From contig JAMIFV010000061.1 in assembly GCA_035906055.1 (NCBI GenBank), positions 1-59,853 of the forward strand: 59,853 nucleotides of DNA, read 5' to 3'. The DNA comes from JAMIFV01 sp035906055 (GTDB lineage: Bacteria; Pseudomonadota; Alphaproteobacteria; Rickettsiales; JABCZZ01). This document shows, one piece after another, positions 59,623 through 59,853 of the stretch (position 1 is its first letter; each line of letters begins with the position of its first letter). The position numbers were made by a program, and so were the translations under genes. Below the pieces are notes generated by a model, which worked only from the letters and a program-made list of their open reading frames with translations, was not told the DNA's origin and ran no database searches.

Positions 59623-59853
59623 ATGGTGCAGATGCAACAAATATACGTACAGCTACTGGAAGAAGGGAGTGCTGCCGCGCGCCCGACTATGGCTGAAAAT
59701 CTAGGTAATGGGACATACAAAATATTACCAACAGAAAATTATGGTTCCGTTGACGAAGTATGGGAGTTTATTCCTGGTACTGTAGTTAAGTGCGTAGCAA
59801 AAGAATGGAATGGCAAAGAGTATTTGCTTGCAGCACAAGAAGTAAAGGCAGAT
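59623..59853 (+). CDS. Probable immunity protein for module 3, cut by window end
   Basis: An ATG 1 nt after the toxin stop opens a frame to the window end (77 codons, no stop). It reads IYVQLLEEGSAAARPTMAEN, then LGNGTYKILP and DEVWEFIPGTVVKC (in parts). This is a widespread small-protein family often beside toxins. Its position directly after the ColE5-like gene supports an immunity role. Confidence 0.6.
   Translation, partial: MVQMQQIYVQLLEEGSAAARPTMAENLGNGTYKILPTENYGSVDEVWEFIPGTVVKCVAKEWNGKEYLLAAQEVKAD

Noticed and set aside
1..59853. CRISPR array, tRNA or rRNA genes
   Set aside because: No regularly spaced direct repeats of 24-40 nt and no tRNA or rRNA signature were recognised by eye; a covariance-model scan was not possible.

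Overview
The window is a chromosomal segment of an alphaproteobacterium, followed by a phage- or gene-transfer-agent-like (GTA-like) structural cluster. The placement rests on recognisable proteins and their order: MetW/MetX, ParE, DprA-PlsY next to TopA, GatCAB, a DUF1465 protein, AddA followed by TrxA, TrpF-TrpB-TrpA, LapA-domain protein, IhfB, SppA, ribosomal protein S1 and long-form HPF. I cannot name a genus. No rRNA, tRNA or CRISPR array was recognised by eye.

Layout. 0-0.2 kb: tail of an IS630-type transposase. 0.3-9 kb: methionine genes (metX-metW; metC with hisI), parE, a shortened ModA-like protein and a HupE-like membrane protein. 9-11 kb: small unknown proteins. 11-17 kb: an exopolysaccharide block on the minus strand (GH5 glycosidase, BY-kinase-like protein with an altered P-loop, Wzz-type chain-length protein, and one polypeptide made of two tandem GumK-like glycosyltransferases). 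17-23 kb: topA, a frameshifted pseudogene, dprA-plsY-ruvX. 23-27 kb: gatC, a Phd/PIN toxin-antitoxin pair, gatA, gatB. 27-33 kb: DUF1465, addA, trxA, a short glutamine-synthetase-like protein, mscL. 33-42 kb: HerA-like ATPase, trpA/B/F, lapA, ihfB, sppA, rpsA, hpf. Several palindromic intergenic repeats lie between these genes.

43.8-59.9 kb: plus-strand virion genes in roughly GTA/siphophage order: small and large terminase, protease, endolysin, head-tail connector, tail terminator, tail tube, tail chaperone with a probable -1 frameshift, short tape measure, DUF2460 distal tail protein, then an out-of-place portal. Four minus-strand genes interrupt the run, and no major capsid gene was found in the window. 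A repeat also present in the gatA-gatB gap lies inside this cluster, which hints at long residence in the chromosome.

The most interesting feature is a set of three polymorphic-toxin-like modules inside this cluster. Each has the same architecture: an FNPHHDERGRF motif, a hydrophobic segment, an IPLNM motif, a charged linker, and then a different C-terminal domain, with small immunity-like genes directly downstream. Module 1 is fused to a protein of unknown function encoded just after the terminase. Module 2 is fused to the C-terminus of the portal protein. Module 3 has no carrier and ends in a colicin-E5-RNase-like domain followed by a cut-off immunity-like gene. Exact 36- and 33-nt matches between modules mark likely recombination seams. 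I infer that virion proteins here serve as docking points for swappable effector cassettes, analogous to Rhs/CdiA orphan modules and to MuF toxins of phages. Toxicity, immunity and delivery are all untested.
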